This document shows, piece by piece, positions 14,995-15,500 of a stretch of 15,500 bases of DNA (its first letter is position 1; each line of letters starts with the position of its first letter). Where the stretch lies: NCBI GenBank assembly GCA_036444495.1, contig JAZGBC010000146.1:1-15500 (forward strand), read 5' to 3'. The stretch is from JAZGBC01 sp036444495 (GTDB lineage: Bacteria; Pseudomonadota; Alphaproteobacteria; Kiloniellales; J153). A model generated the notes under the pieces. It ran no database searches. It was not told where the DNA came from and saw only the letters and a list, made by a program, of their open reading frames with translations. The translations under genes were made by a program, and so were the position numbers.

Positions 14995-15500
14995 ATGACC
15001 GACATCCCGATCTATCAGGTGGACGCCTTCGCCTCGCAGGTCTTCGCCGGCAACCCGGCGGCCGTCTGCCCCTTGGACGATTGGTTGCCCGCCGAGGTCA
15101 TGCAGTCGATCGCCCTGGAGAACAACCTGTCCGAGACCGCGTTCTTCGTCAAAGACGGCGGCGATGGTTATCACCTGCGCTGGTTCACGCCGGCCCAGGA
15201 AGTGGACCTTTGCGGCCACGCCACCCTGGGCACGGCCTTCGTCATCTCGACCTATCTGGACAAGGGCCGCGATGAAGTCCGCTTTCAATCGCGCAGCGGG
15301 CCGCTCACGGTGACGCGCGACGGCGATCTCTACACCCTGGACTTCCCGGCGTTGCCGCCCGGGCGCATGGCGGACGATGCAAAGGTCGCGGACGCCCTGG
15401 GCGCCTCGCCCGAGGAGCTGTGGGACGAGATGGACCGCATGGCGGTCTTCGCCGGCGAGGCGGAGGTGGCCGCGCTCAGCCCCGACATGGCCAAGATCGC
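14995..15500 (+). CDS. PhzF family isomerase/epimerase, N-terminal part (3' end outside window)
   Basis: An open frame runs from the ATG at 14995 to the window edge, giving about 168 residues of a family usually near 260-300. The N-terminus IYQVDAFASQVFAGNPAAVCPL is the PhzF signature. It is followed by ENNLSETAFFV (about residues 42-52), whose glutamate aligns with the catalytic Glu of PhzF, and by LRWFTPAQEVDLCGHATLG (about 64-82). PhzF-type proteins share the diaminopimelate-epimerase fold and catalyse proton shifts. Only a few make phenazines and no phenazine genes are visible here, so the substrate is unknown. AGGGAG at about 14983-14988 serves as ribosome-binding site. It lies 41 bases after the DUF1330 gene. 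Confidence 0.92.
   Translation, partial: MTDIPIYQVDAFASQVFAGNPAAVCPLDDWLPAEVMQSIALENNLSETAFFVKDGGDGYHLRWFTPAQEVDLCGHATLGTAFVISTYLDKGRDEVRFQSRSGPLTVTRDGDLYTLDFPALPPGRMADDAKVADALGASPEELWDEMDRMAVFAGEAEVAALSPDMAKI

Noticed and set aside
14995..15500. Phenazine biosynthesis cluster suggested by the PhzF-like gene
   Set aside because: No other phenazine genes are visible, and PhzF-family proteins are widespread in organisms that make no phenazines.

Overview
This is a high-GC stretch in which every supported gene lies on the + strand. It reads as the chromosomal core of an alphaproteobacterium, most likely from the Rhodospirillales or a nearby order. That placement is inference. It rests on the gene order ruvCAB-ybgC-tolQRAB-pal-cpoB-tilS-ftsH-folP-glmM, the short proline/glutamate-rich TolA, the long N-terminal extension of FolP, and Pal and FtsH sequences of alphaproteobacterial style. 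I see no CRISPR array, tRNA, rRNA, prophage, toxin-antitoxin pair or intact insertion sequence.

Layout. Positions 1-1828 hold the end of ruvC, then ruvA and ruvB, which resolve Holliday junctions. Each start codon overlaps the previous stop by four bases, and ybgC joins ruvB in the same way. Positions 1825-7698 hold the Tol-Pal cell-envelope locus: the thioesterase YbgC, the inner-membrane motor TolQ-TolR, the periplasm-spanning TolA, the beta-propeller TolB, the lipoprotein Pal and the TPR protein CpoB. Longer gaps before pal (151 bases) and before cpoB (248 bases) hold palindromes, a hairpin and possible promoter elements. Positions 7695-11091 hold tilS (tRNA-Ile lysidine synthetase) and ftsH (membrane AAA protease, TTG start). 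Positions 11092-11246 hold a nested palindromic repeat that contains the ftsH stop codon, then a terminator-like hairpin. Positions 11247-14611 hold folP, glmM and thiD (folate, cell-wall precursor and thiamine metabolism). Positions 14666-15500 hold a small DUF1330 protein and the start of a PhzF-family isomerase that runs off the window.

How they work together. The Tol-Pal proteins couple proton flow across the inner membrane to outer-membrane constriction during division, and CpoB links this to peptidoglycan synthesis. GlmM supplies glucosamine-1-phosphate for UDP-GlcNAc. FtsH controls protein quality in the same envelope. RuvABC and TilS are housekeeping genes that share the transcript line.

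I found no convincing previously undescribed system. The strongest oddity is a 73-75 bp nested inverted-repeat element at 11087-11163. It has TA dinucleotides at its ends and its first three bases form the ftsH stop codon, which suggests a small non-autonomous transposon relic, possibly related to IS630/Tc1-mariner. Lesser points are an in-frame 15-bp duplication in the CpoB signal peptide, a palindrome in the spacer of a possible ftsH promoter, an AT-rich codon patch with two TTA codons in ybgC, and an altered loop motif in TilS.
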